From positions 24,099,082-24,163,081 of the forward strand of contig CAMZMU010000055.1 of assembly GCA_947311845.1 (NCBI GenBank): a DNA stretch of 64,000 bases. Reading direction: 5' to 3'. Position numbers and translations under genes: made by a program. How positions within the stretch are numbered: the first letter of the stretch is position 1; each line of letters starts with the position of its first letter. This DNA comes from Poa pratensis. Its lineage: Eukaryota > Streptophyta > Magnoliopsida > Poales > Poaceae. Shown in pieces: positions 34,131-44,185 of this stretch. Under the pieces are notes generated by a model. It saw nothing but the letters and a program-made list of their open reading frames with translations. It was not told where the DNA came from and searched no databases.

Positions 34131-35140
34131 CTATTTTGCCTCTGATAATAATTCACTGACATAATAAACCGGCCTTTGCACCGGGTTTTTTTTGCCTACT
34201 TCCTTACGCTCGACCACCACCACAGCACTAACTAACTGAGGCTCGGCAGCGACGTATAACAGCATGGGCTCCTTGGGACCCGGCGCCGCGAGCACAGGCG
34301 CCTCTGATAACTGCTTCTTGAGAGCTTCAAACGCCTCATCCGCCTCTTGATTCCACACGAAGTTGTCTGTTTTTTCCAGAGTTTGTACAATGGAATTGCC
34401 TTTTCTCCCAGCCTGGATATAAACCGGCTTAGTGCTGCAACACACCCTGTGAGTTTCTGAACATCTTTCAACTCTTCAGGCTTCTTCAAGGTTTGTATAG
34501 CTTTGATTTTTTCCGGGTTTGCTTCTATTCCCCTTTCTGACACAATGAAACCAAGAAGTTTCCCTGCTGGAACACCAAACACACACTTTGTAGGATTAAG
34601 TTTCATCTTGTACTTTCGCAAGTTAACAAACGTCTCCCTTAGGTCATTAATGAATGACCCGGCTTTCTCTGTCTTGATCACCACATCATCCACATAGGCA
34701 TGCACATTACGCCCAACCTGATCGTGAAAACACTTCTGAATACACCTTTGGTACGTGGCACCTGCGTTTTTCAATCCAAACGTCATGGTCTTGTAACAAA
34801 AAGCACCAAACGGGTTTATGAACGTTGTCTTTTCCCAATCTTTCTGATTAAGCTTGATCTGATGGTGTCCTGAGTACGCATCCAAAAAACACAAGAGCTC
34901 GCTGCCTGCAACTGCGTCAATGATTTGATCAATGCGCAGTAGTGCAAACGGGTCCTTGGGACAATGCTTATTCAGACTTGTAAAATCAATGCACATCCTC
35001 CACTCATTATTCTTCTTCAGGACTAGAACCGGGTTAGCCAACCACTCTGTGTGAAAAACTTCCATGATAAAGCCGGCTGCCAGGAGCCGGGCTACCTCTT
35101 CTCCTATAGCCTTTCTTCTCTCTGCATTCATCTTCTTCAA
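34131..35140 (-). pseudogene. Reverse transcriptase and first RNase H segment, Tat copy 2
   Basis: The frame 34232-35140 (302 codons) contains RT motifs: substrate loop MCIDFTSLNKHCPKDPF (about 49-65), FLDAYSG (D87) and AYVDDVV (D151, D152), then the thumb/connection. An overlapping frame 34131-34445 continues into RNase H (FVWNQEADEAFEALKKQL). RT copies the element RNA into DNA in cytoplasmic particles. A TAA just before the first methionine (about 35147) cuts it off from protease, and a TGA/TAA class stop follows ELLSEAK. Both occur in copy 1 too. The frame change near 34280 may be real or an error. Confidence 0.87.
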
Positions 35141-35511
35141 ACCTTATTTTACCGGCCTTGCCTTGGGATCAACATGTAAGCGGTGCTCAGCGAGTTCAGT
35201 CGGAATGCCTGGCATGTCACTAGGTGTCCATGAAAAAACATCCCGATTCTCACGGATGAACTCGATGAGCGCGCTTTCCTATTTGTCAGTAAGGTTGGAC
35301 CCTATGGCGAACTACTTGGAGGAGTCCCCAGGCACGAAATCTACCATTTTTGTGTCTTGGGCGGCTTTGAATTTTGCCCTGTCATCTTCTGTTGTTGGTT
35401 TTTTGAGTGCTGTGTTATCCTCCGGGTCAAGAATAGACCTATAAGCTTTTAGCTCCTCTTTCGCACAAGCATGTTCTGCCAAATCCGCGTCTCCTTCGTC
35501 ACACTGTGCTG
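35141..35511 (-). other. Protease-RT linker, Tat copy 2
   Basis: This is the polyprotein linker, readable only in short pieces because of stops. It carries no separate domain or gene. Confidence 0.5.
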
Positions 35512-35979
35512 CTATGTCCTTGTTACCATGAACTGTGATGATCCCTTAGGACCCGGTATCTTCAACTGCAGGTACACATAACACGGCCTCGCCATGAACT
35601 TGGCATAAGCCGGTCTTCCGAACAATGCATGATAGGGACTCTGGAACTTCACTACCTCAAAAACAAGCCACTCTGATCGAAAGTTGTCGATGGACTCGCC
35701 AAAAGCAACCTCTAATGAAATTTTCCCCTCTGGTGTTGCTGACTTCCCTGGAACTATGCCATGAAAAACGGTGGATGTCTTTTGCAGCTGTGACTTTTTG
35801 AGGCCCATACGCAGAAACGTCTCCCAATACAAGATGTTGATACTACTTCCACCATCCATCAGTACTTTCTTCAACTCAAAGCCGTCCACTTGGGGAGCAA
35901 CAACCAAAGCTAGCAGACCCGGGTGCTCAACAACATCAGGGTGATCCGCTCTACCCACGTAATCGTATGTTCTGACCAC
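35512..35979 (-). pseudogene. Aspartic protease, Tat copy 2
   Basis: The active site MDGGSSINILY (D42) and a later FGRPAYAKF segment identify a retropepsin-type protease, identical to copy 1. Its frame differs from gag by a shift at about 35910-35979 that both copies share. It would release mature Gag, RT and integrase. Confidence 0.8.
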
Positions 35980-37041
35980 CTTAGATATCTTGGGACTCGT
36001 GCGGAAACTGCATTGACCGCCCTCTTGACTACCTTTCGCTCCCTCTTGGTCGTGCCGCTGGTGTATATATGATATTGACCAAGCTGCTTTGGCTGCTGTT
36101 GAAACCCGCCTTGATTACTTGTATTTTGACCGGCTCCTGCGTTACTGGTGGGTACTGCGTTTGCTCCTGTTAGCGGTCCCGCAACCGGGTTAACACCTGG
36201 GCCGGGTCCTCCACCTCTGTCTGCTCCTTGCAAGGCTCTATGTATTTCCTCGTTCTTCCACCTATTAAGATCCACACACTGGGCCAGCGAGTGATTGGCG
36301 GGTCTACTGTTCCTGCTATGGCGAGGACACGACATCCTGAAGGCCTCCACATGACTGGTTGGGCATGATCCTTGATAACTGTTTCCTCCATTGTAATTCC
36401 CATTGTCTCCCTGGTAACCTCTGTTATTGTCTTGATAATTTCCCTCAGTTCTTTGCCTTTGAAACCCAGCATTTGAGTTCGCCACTAACTCTGAATTCCC
36501 CTCATTGTGTCCACGCTTGTACTGATTTTGGTTGTTGTTGTTCCCATTGCCATTGTTGTTCTTTCCTCCATTATTCGTAGGACCTTTTCCCTTTTCTTCT
36601 TCATTATCATCCCAGGTCTTGTCTGTGGCTGTGTGCTTGTTGCATGCATCCAATCAATTCTGCCATAGTAACTGCCTTGACCCGGTTGCTCTCCTTCATC
36701 CGGCCTAGCTTCTGGACAAGAGGATCGTACTTGCATGCCTTCTCCATTGTCTGAATCGCATTTCCGGGCTCGATGCCAGATGAAGAGTGAAGAATTTCCG
36801 TGACCCGGCCGATCCAGTGCCGGGCTGACTCGCCTTTCCTCTGCACACAACGATCAAGATCTTCAATAGAGAACAAACGCTTGCATGTGCCTTGGAAGTG
36901 TTTGATGAAAACTGCTTTCAGCTCATCCCAAGAGTTGATGGATTTCTCTGGTAAGCTCTTGAACCACAACTTTGCCGCCCCGTCACTCATCATCAGATAC
37001 ATATACTTCCACAAACATTCTCTATGGCATTGCGTATGCAC
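35910..37041 (-). pseudogene. Gag capsid and nucleocapsid region, Tat copy 2
   Basis: Capsid domain at 36607-37041 (AAKLWFKSLPEKSINSWDEL near its start). Asn/Gly-rich linker and a Cys/His-containing nucleocapsid-like region at 35910-36653. The two parts are separated here by one extra T near 36638 that copy 1 lacks, so the break is probably an error. Confidence 0.78.
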
Positions 37042-38716
37042 ATTGCCATCTCATAACTGCTCAACCATCTTGCCGGGTCCATACTTGGCTCATAGTTGGC
37101 TATTTTGCTAGGCTCCTCGAACTTCTCAGCGAAAAGCTCCGCTCTAATGGTATCTGAAAGACACTTTGGCCCGGCTAAGTTAGAAGAACTTGCTAAAAAA
37201 TTATTGTTACCTGGTGAACTCATGGACGATGCTGCCGCGGCGCCGGGTCCTTCTTGCGGTGCTCTTGCAACAGGTGCCGCCGGGTTCGCGATGGCCGCTC
37301 TTCTCGCACGCGATCCATTGACTATCTGCTGAGCCACCGAAACTACAGGGGCGGGTTGGTGCTGCTGATTGTTCTAATTCTGCTGAGGTGGATTCTGTTG
37401 TCGCGCCGCGGCAGGCCCGACCAACGGCGGGGTCTCATCGTGGTGGCTCTTGGTACGCTTAATGTGATAGGTTGTGAAATGAAGCGCACTCTTTTCCTTC
37501 GAATACTGAACTTGTTGCACTACTGCGGTTCGTAACATGTCAATGGCACGCCGGGCTTCAATCTCTGCTGGCGAGTCTCCGAGGGGAATACGGTCGAGCG
37601 CTAAAGTTGCGGCGTACACGTTATCCGCTGGATTGGAATAATGACCCGCTGGCGTGTGGAATCTTGGTGTTCGTGGCGGCAGACCCGGATTTCCCCCCGC
37701 TCCTCCGGCGAGTAAACCTGGTGTCCCGGCCAATGTGACACCGGCTCCAGCAGTTCCTCTGTTTTGCCCTACGGGTGTCCTGATGACTGAAATTTCTTGA
37801 GTCACACCGATGGGCTGATCCACTGGAGTCCTGAATAATACGGCTGGGTTGATATTGTTTTCTCCTTGAGCCAGCCGGCTCTGGTGCCTCCTCTGGTGAA
37901 CTCTAGTCATGTCATTGAAGCGATTCTCTTGTTCCTCAACCTGCCTCTGTCTAGCTGCCATCTGCTGCTTTTCTGCCATTGTTTCCCTACGCATCTGTTC
38001 CAAAGCCCGACGTGCTGTATCCAACTCTATAGCTCGCACTGCTGCATTTTCAGGGTAACCAATCTTGTAATCGCAGTTGGGTCTAAGACCAGGTCGTTGC
38101 TGAATAAGGCAGGAGCACTAGCAGTATTGTTCCTTTCTTCTCCCTGAGCCCGGTTATTGAGAAAACCGAAACTATTTCTTAACAACGCCGTGCTTTCACT
38201 TTCCTCTGTCACCGAGGCCGGCTCTCCATCCGCCCCCTGACCAGATTGCTCTAGTATTTGTGGTAACTGTTGCTGTTGTTGATCTACAATTGTGGCTGGT
38301 GGGGCAACAGTTGATGGTGATGCCCCTGCATTGATCGAGGGAGCAGTGTAAACTGCCATCCTCCTAACTGGGCTTGGGCTGGACTCTTGCTCCTCCTCAT
38401 CTTCTTCTTCGGCGTCGTACCCGTACCGGCCTTCAAACAGGGGCAAGATCGATTCCGTATCATCCTCGTGTTCCACTGCGTCACCCGGGATCCATGCCGG
38501 CTTTCCCGACCGTTCCTCGCGCATGACCATTGGTAGCTCGTGCTCTGCCGTGCCTACTGACTCTTCCCCGTCAGATTGGACAAGGGTGCCGGCTCCTGAT
38601 TCTAGCAGATCTGATTCTGGCCCCCAGCCAAAATCGTCGACGATGGGCTCTCCTTGTGAGTTGGTGGTTATCTCGCCAAAGACGAAATCCTTGACACCAT
38701 GCAAAGCTCCTCCCAT
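36993..38716 (-). pseudogene. Gag N-terminal region, Tat copy 2
   Basis: From a methionine at 38716, 44 bases after the LTR, the frame runs open to 38027. This includes an acidic stretch and a Gln-rich stretch. It shifts frame at 38027-38039, continues to an in-frame TAG at 37374-37376, then 36993-37337 until a third shift. All three lesions are shared with copy 1. The open frame also extends upstream into the LTR (to 38926), but the methionine after the PBS is the more plausible start. Confidence 0.6.
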
Positions 38717-38742
38717 GATGATGACACCTTTGGACGCAGGCC

Positions 38743-38759
38743 CCACGGTGGGCGCCAAC
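38743..38759 (-). promoter_or_regulatory. Primer-binding site of Tat copy 2
   Basis: The minus strand reads GTTGGCGCCCACCGTGG directly after the LTR end CCTCACGACA. This is the tRNA priming site and confirms orientation. Confidence 0.82.
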
Positions 38760-39346
38760 TGTCGTGAGGTTGTCACGGCATATGTTACCGCAGGGTAACT
38801 TGAGTTGTAGGGCAAGGCGAAGCTAGTGTCTGGGAGTTTGTTTAGCTTTGCGAGGACAAGGGATTTACCAAGGTTCGGCCTCTCCATTGGAGATAAAGAC
38901 CTACTTCCTGCTATGCTATTATTCATCTCGATCTCGATAACCTGGCTACGACAACAGAGCCAGATCTCGATGTAGGTTACAAGGCTCGCTTGGTAGCGGT
39001 GATAACTATAATTTCTCTCTCTGGTTTTCTATCTCACAAAGCTTGTCTAACTATGACCTAGGAGCCCGCTTATATAGATGGCCGGGTCTCCTGGTTCTGT
39101 ACAAGGTAAGCCCGGGTTCTACCCAGACTCGGAGTTCTACTCTATTTCTTTAGCTCTTCGTGCCCTCCAAGTCTTGAACTCCATGACGCTTACCGCCTCC
39201 TGGCCTTCTAGACGCTTTCCTTATTTAGCCGGGTCACTGACAAGCTTGCTGGCCCATCGACGTAACCCGGCCCATGCTGATGGTTAGCTGGCCTGGCGGG
39301 TCACGCTTCTCTCTTCATGGGCCTACCGGGTTATAATCCCCCATCA
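38760..39346 (-). repeat. 5' LTR of Tat copy 2
   Basis: 587 bases, TGTCGTGAGG to CCCCCATCA on the plus strand. It carries the promoter of the element. Its partner is 25971-26574. Confidence 0.93.
39068..39082 (-). promoter_or_regulatory. TATA box in Tat 5' LTR
   Basis: On the minus strand the sequence is CCATCTATATAAGC, a good plant TATA match about 310 bases upstream of the PBS. It is the likely core promoter for gag-pol RNA. Confidence 0.55.
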
Positions 39347-39351
39347 CATGT
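39347..39351. repeat. Target-site duplication CATGT, right of Tat copy 2
   Basis: Exact partner of 25966-25970. Confidence 0.9.
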
Positions 39352-41064
39352 CAACACTGTCCGAATGGCTCCTTAAACTACCGGAATGCATGTAATTAGC
39401 TAGCTTACTACCCTAAATCTCCGTTGAGACAGTGCGATTTACGTCTGCAGTCTGCCTATAGCGTCGTCACTGCCCGGTGTCGGATGTCTGACTCGATGGC
39501 TTGTTTTCACTATTTGCTACAAGGCGTGCATCGAAGCCAGCGGCTGACACGCGGTCAGCGACTACGCAGGACATTTTGACCCGCAGGTGAGCATGCTTCA
39601 TGCGTCAGTGTGTAAATGTGCATAGCGTGGATGTTCATATGCATGCACGAACTGGTGCCCTTGACACACCTTCGCATAGCCTTGAATAGGTAAATAACAT
39701 TTAATGTTAGTAATGCCGTCAACATTTGGACATGTTGTTTTGGCTCATAAGTTTAAATTTATATGCACCTATTATAAAAAATACATTTTAAAATGGCAAA
39801 ATATTTCAAACAAAAATGTTGTATGCACATCCGGACATTATATGTTCACGCACAATGTTTCGTGAGAAATATTCATGATTTATAAGCTATATAAAAAGAC
39901 AAAATAATGTCTCATGAAAAATAGAGAGATCACTGTTTTTCTGGGGGCACCAAATCGCCACTATCTGAAATAGTAGTACTGTGTACTAGAGAAGGAGTAG
40001 GTGAAGAAAGACGTATGTGGCATGTGTACCAGTGTGCATGCCTAGTGGACAAGCAAAAGAGCAAACTCCAGCACTGAAATTTATTTGGTTGGTGATGTGT
40101 TTTGTCCCAGTGGTCTACACACATTAATTGAGAACTAGCCTAGTCAAAACGGGCTCCTCCAGTCGCACTGACAACGTCCTGCATTTTCTCCAAGACGCAG
40201 CAGTTGATTTGCAGGAGTGCCAGGGGATTAGCAAGTGTCCTCAAGAGTGATGTGTGAATCTTGATGCTCCATCGGACGACCGGCAGAGGGGTGGTATAGC
40301 ACCCCGGCGACAGCAACATATTTTCGCTCCATTTGCAGCCTGCATTTGCAGCCTTGGATCTACACGACCTCACCCCATTAGACACTGTTACATGTAACCT
40401 CCAAGGCTCCACTTCTCTCTTTGTTTGCTTGAACATTGTGTGATTGCAGTTCATCAGACTTAACCAACTGATGTACACACAAGCACACAATGTTACATTC
40501 TTTCTTTTTCTTTTGGTTGTTTGGAAATAGTAATGACATTTTCGACTGTAGTGGTTTGCCAAAATTAATCCCCGAACTTTCTCATTTTGCCTCTTCACAT
40601 TTGATCTCCATCTGGTATGTCCCTTTTTTGACAACTGATTTTCTTACGTCCTCTGCCTATCTTGCGTTGTTTATAAGAAGAAATAAAGAGAGAACCAATT
40701 TTGTTGTGGATGGCACGTGAGGTATTGATCGGCTACATTAAATAAGTATGTGCTTCAGCCTTTGAGTTTCTTGTATCCTCTTAATGATAATAGGAGGCAG
40801 CCTTTGAGTGATACAATACACCTACTTGCTGGAGTTGATATATTACATATGCTTATTTCTTATATAATGGAAAAGTTTGATTACCTGTCATTCCTGTGGA
40901 ACCTTATGCTGAATACTTGATTTGGTACTCGATCGTGCTTGAAAACACAAGAAAAATTGTGATCTGTAATGATATGTTTCCTCTTTGGAAAGATGCTTGC
41001 ATCCTTCCTATTCCCTTTCCTATTGGTATTTGAATTATAGCTCTATTTTCTCTCCAATTGACAG

Positions 41065-41390
41065 GTTGAAGCTATAGCTTATTTTGATATCTCTGTCACT
41101 ACCATCATCGCTGGCCCTATTGTCGGCAAGAAAATTGTTCTAGGCGAGGAGCCTATCATCATGGCCCCTTGCCGACGAGCCTATCATTGATGTTTCGCAC
41201 ACAGGACCTTATCTCCAGGTTAGATCAAAGATCATTCATATCGTCTACTTAAAAACAAAAGTACTTGCTCCTTGTGCGCACATATTCCAACCCCTTCTCA
41301 TGTTGACTTCCATGTTTCAGGATTCTGCTGATGAATAACCTATGTCCACTCCTCAAGCTACAGAACAGAAACATCGGCGGGGCAAACCTG
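41065..41390 (+). pseudogene. Two exon-like blocks of an unrecognised host gene
   Basis: Block 1 (41065-41218) lies between TTGACAG and ATCTCCAG|GTTAG. It reads VEAIAYFDISVTTIIAGP and onward, then contains a near-duplicated GAGCCTATCAT (about 41152 and 41178) that shifts or ends the frame. Block 2 (41321-41390) lies between TTTCAG and CTG|GTCTGTG. It is open except for a TAA six codons in. Together with blocks at about 25.5 kb and 43.5 kb they suggest a decayed gene. I do not recognise the protein, and splice sites are judged by eye only. Confidence 0.3.
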
Positions 41391-41445
41391 GTCTGTGAGT
41401 GCTCCAATTCAAACATTGTTAGAATATGGCTCCACCACTCTATTA

Positions 41446-41525
41446 CTTCCTGGGTTCCTAAATATGAGACGTTTTGGCAAGTCAATTTGGTTTGCCAAAA
41501 CATCTTATATTTAGAACACATGTAG
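41446..41525. mobile_element. Stowaway-like MITE (copy 2)
   Basis: Same 80-base TA-flanked inverted repeat as at 11576-11655. It sits just after an exon-like block, within the presumed intron. Confidence 0.7.
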
Positions 41526-42331
41526 TATATATTATGTTGTTATGTATTTGCTACGTTGTGGTTCATATGGCACTGTGCCTAATTGTATGATCTTTGTGTT
41601 GAATCCAAATGTACACCGCTCTCGACGTCGTCTCAACTTATGTGAGTGTATTACTGCGTGGGATAATGTCTTATTAAATACGTACAATACATGAGAACTG
41701 CATGGCGAAATATTTTTAGAATCTACATGTTGCGCACAACGCACTTCCTTAATTAGCATATGGATATAAACCATCTTTTCAATCATCTGTATAAAATTTG
41801 ACAACCACAGGCAAAAAATAAAAGAACAAACAAGTGCTGCGCGGCAAGCCGCGCCGTTCTTCATATGTTGGAAGATAGCATAAGTTGCTTGTGCAATTGG
41901 ATTTGGTGTTACGTACTGCAAATTGGGGTAATGTCTGTATGTCAAATATCCTCGGATAACATTTTTTTCCTGCCATGTCGGCAAATGCTTTTGATGCTCT
42001 CAAGTTGTTCTTACAAAATTGTACCTCATATTTGTGGTCCGCCTCCAAAAGTTTAGATTGTTGCTCTTCCTTTGCGTGGCCTGTTTTTGTGTGTTGTCAG
42101 TCTAAAATAGAATTTAGAGGTATACCCTTCTTATTGATGTACTGCTACCTGTCCTTTGAGGCCCTGTATCTCTTGGTATTGGTGTATATATGCCCTGTGT
42201 TGTCAATGGCTAAATGCGCTTGGTAGTAAGCAAATCAACGACATGTAGTACCCTTAAAATAATCTATATTTTAAGAGATGTATGATTTGTGCATTTGATA
42301 TTTTCTTTCATCCCCCCACTATTGCCCGCCC

Positions 42332-43093
42332 CATTTTATGTTTGTTCATTTGAGATGTTCTTTAGATAGTAATTCTTTACATGTACCATGGGTCGAGGGC
42401 CACAATGTAACCTGGTACTAGCTAGCTACTTAATGCATGCCTTAGACCATTTCACTTCAGTCGCAGTATCTTGCATTTCCTTCTCTTTTGTGTTACAGTG
42501 TCTTATGCAATATGAGTTGATGAGTTTGCTGCTATTGTGAGAGATATCAGATGATAGCTACTGTATATTTTTATGCATATGGGTAGAGTTCATGTGCCAT
42601 TACCATTTAATTCTTGTGTTACCGCTACCTTTAACCTTTCTATATAGTTTATATTCCTATGTAGGATATTAAAATTCTTCTTATTAATGTGCGCAATACA
42701 TGAGTATTACGGGCAAATATTTTTAAAATCAATTGGTGGCGCAGCAAGCTGCACTTCCTATCCCTCCGGTCATTATGCTACTACTATATGTATATAAACC
42801 TTTTGTGATGTAATGCCACTGGTTACGATTTGGCTCCACCGAATTAGCATATTGTGGTTCATATAGCATTGCCTTTTTTGTGCATATAAAACTACTGAAT
42901 CTCTTTGAGCTCCAATTACTGATATTGTAAACATCCTCTCAGCATGTGTGTGGAGTTACCTTTCTGTAAAGGTTATTCATGCATGAGTTATTAACTGTTA
43001 TAATTAAAGTGATTTATTAAATGTTTTCTTTTTAATATGTATAATACATGAGGTTTAGAGGCAATTTTTTGCCGAAACTACAGGTCTGCCCCG
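42332..43093 (+). other. Host-like DNA beyond the duplicated segment
   Basis: This AT-rich sequence is present once only, starting where the shared segment stops. It contains diverged repeats of earlier sequence: GCGCAATACATGAG...GGCAAATATTTTTAAAATC near 42686 resembles 41683, and TTGTGGTTCATATAGCATTG near 42850 resembles 41556. No gene is recognised. Confidence 0.5.
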
Positions 43094-43250
43094 TAGGGGC
43101 GGAGCTAGCATACATTCGTCGGTGTCAAATGACACCAATGGATTCTCATTACTCTTCTTAAGTGTGGGTAGAAGACTCTCCTAGATATGAAATGACACCG
43201 GTGATCTTAGAAGACTGACACCAACGTCAAAAAAATTTGGCTTCGCCCTG
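43094..43250. mobile_element. hAT-like MITE
   Basis: A 157-base element with inverted ends TAGGGGCGGAGC and, on the other strand, CAGGGCGAAGCC. It is flanked by an eight-base duplication, CTGCCCCG (43086-43093) and CTGCCGCG (43251-43258), seven of eight matching. Size, ends and duplication length fit a non-autonomous hAT element. It carries no coding sequence. Confidence 0.65.
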
Positions 43251-43258
43251 CTGCCGCG

Positions 43259-43490
43259 CTTCCTAAACTTAATATATTGCAGCCTCTCATAATTTTTACT
43301 ACCATGTTTCAGTGTGCTGCTAATAAGGAATATATGTCTTCACCACTATGCAAAAAGGAGGAAACATCTCATGGGTAAATCAACTAACAATTCTGACTAG
43401 ATTCTTTGGTTCAGTAGAATAATGTGTAGTTATATGGACCGTACTGATCCGATTGTCCCTATACTCATGAATATTGGTTTACTTATGCAG
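43259..43490 (+). other. Intron-like host DNA
   Basis: T-rich, no open frame, ends at a TTTACTTATGCAG acceptor-like site. Confidence 0.3.
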
Positions 43491-43813
43491 ATGCTCAAAA
43501 CAAATACTGACGGCAAAACCTGTCCGCAGGTTTAGCAACAGAAAAGGTAAGACTCTCACTACTTAGTACTTCGCCGTCTTTTCATCCTTCAGTGCAGCTC
43601 ATAACAAGTGTTATATCATATTTTGTGTTCGTTACAGATTTAGGAAATAATTCATTCCCACCATTGAGCTCTACTGTCACGGCTTCAAATCGTAAAAACC
43701 GCAAAGTCGTTCTTGCTGCTAGGTCAACCAATACATGCTTTCTAATCCAACAATCTGGCGCTTTATTACTACAACCTAATAATATGCTGTTGTTCAACCC
43801 TCAAAGGTCGTAA
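43491..43813 (+). pseudogene. Two exon-like blocks, possible C-terminus of unrecognised host gene
   Basis: Block 43491-43546 ends at AAAAG|GTAAGA. Block 43638-43813 starts after GTTACAG. Joined at those sites they stay in one open frame ending at TAA-class stop 43811-43813. The junction reads KPVRRFSNRKDLGNNSFPP, with phase preserved across the intron, which is better than chance. The sequence is basic and Ser/Asn-rich, with no domain I know. It may be the last exons of the gene whose start is at about 14-15 kb, but that link is an inference. Confidence 0.35.
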
Positions 43814-44185
43814 GGAATATATCAATAAAAACATGTAAGGAATATATCAATAAAAACCTGTCAAGAACATATGTAGTTCATACATTGGATACTACTTTGG
43901 CTTCAACCGGCTCGGACGACAAATGCATTTGCAAATTACTTTCTTTCAGATTTTATATCTTTGACAACTCCTTCTCATCAGTCTGGCTATGTTTTACAAA
44001 TTGAGACAACTCCTAATTACTGAAGCAAATTTCCAGATTATAGGTACTTACACTAGTTTCTGTAGTTCATCTCCATGTTTTCACAAGCCTCTAATAAGGC
44101 TTCACATAAGGTGGAAGAGCTTCACATAAGGCTAGTACTTACACCTGTTTAAAGGTGGAAGAGCTTCGAATAAGCCTACTAAACA
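43814..44185. other. Host-like DNA with short direct repeats
   Basis: GTAAGGAATATATCAATAAAAAC occurs twice in tandem (43811 and 43840). TTCACATAAGG and GGTGGAAGAGCTTC are each repeated near 44100-44170. No gene. The junction with the following gypsy fragment is not sharply visible. Confidence 0.5.

Larger units (their letters stand above)
25971..39346 (-). mobile_element. Complete Tat-lineage Ty3/gypsy retrotransposon, copy 2
   Basis: This 13.4 kb element is on the minus strand: 5' LTR 38760-39346, PBS, gag, protease, RT, RNase H, second RNase H, integrase, spacer, antisense spliced gene, PPT, 3' LTR 25971-26574. Gag-PR-RT-RH-INT order is Ty3/gypsy. The extra RNase H and the opposite-strand gene between integrase and the 3' LTR are hallmarks reported for Tat-group elements. 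Structure and TSD are intact, but the polyprotein has several stops and frameshifts shared with copy 1, so it is not autonomous now. The LTRs differ by a 17-base indel and scattered substitutions, indicating an older insertion. Confidence 0.93.
39352..42331 (+). other. Host-like DNA right of Tat copy 2 (shared with 9483-12458)
   Basis: This is single-copy-looking, AT-rich DNA that contains the exon-like blocks and MITE listed separately. The minus-strand open frame 40140-40634 is unassigned. It is identical to the flank of copy 1 apart from three small indels (extra A near 39800, extra TA near 42187, extra C near 42316). Confidence 0.5.

Noticed and set aside
1..42331. True segmental duplication of the Tat element and its flank
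   Set aside because: Only 1-2 base indels were found and no substitutions in the compared stretches; the repeat ends at an N run. Not excluded, but an assembly artefact is the simpler explanation.
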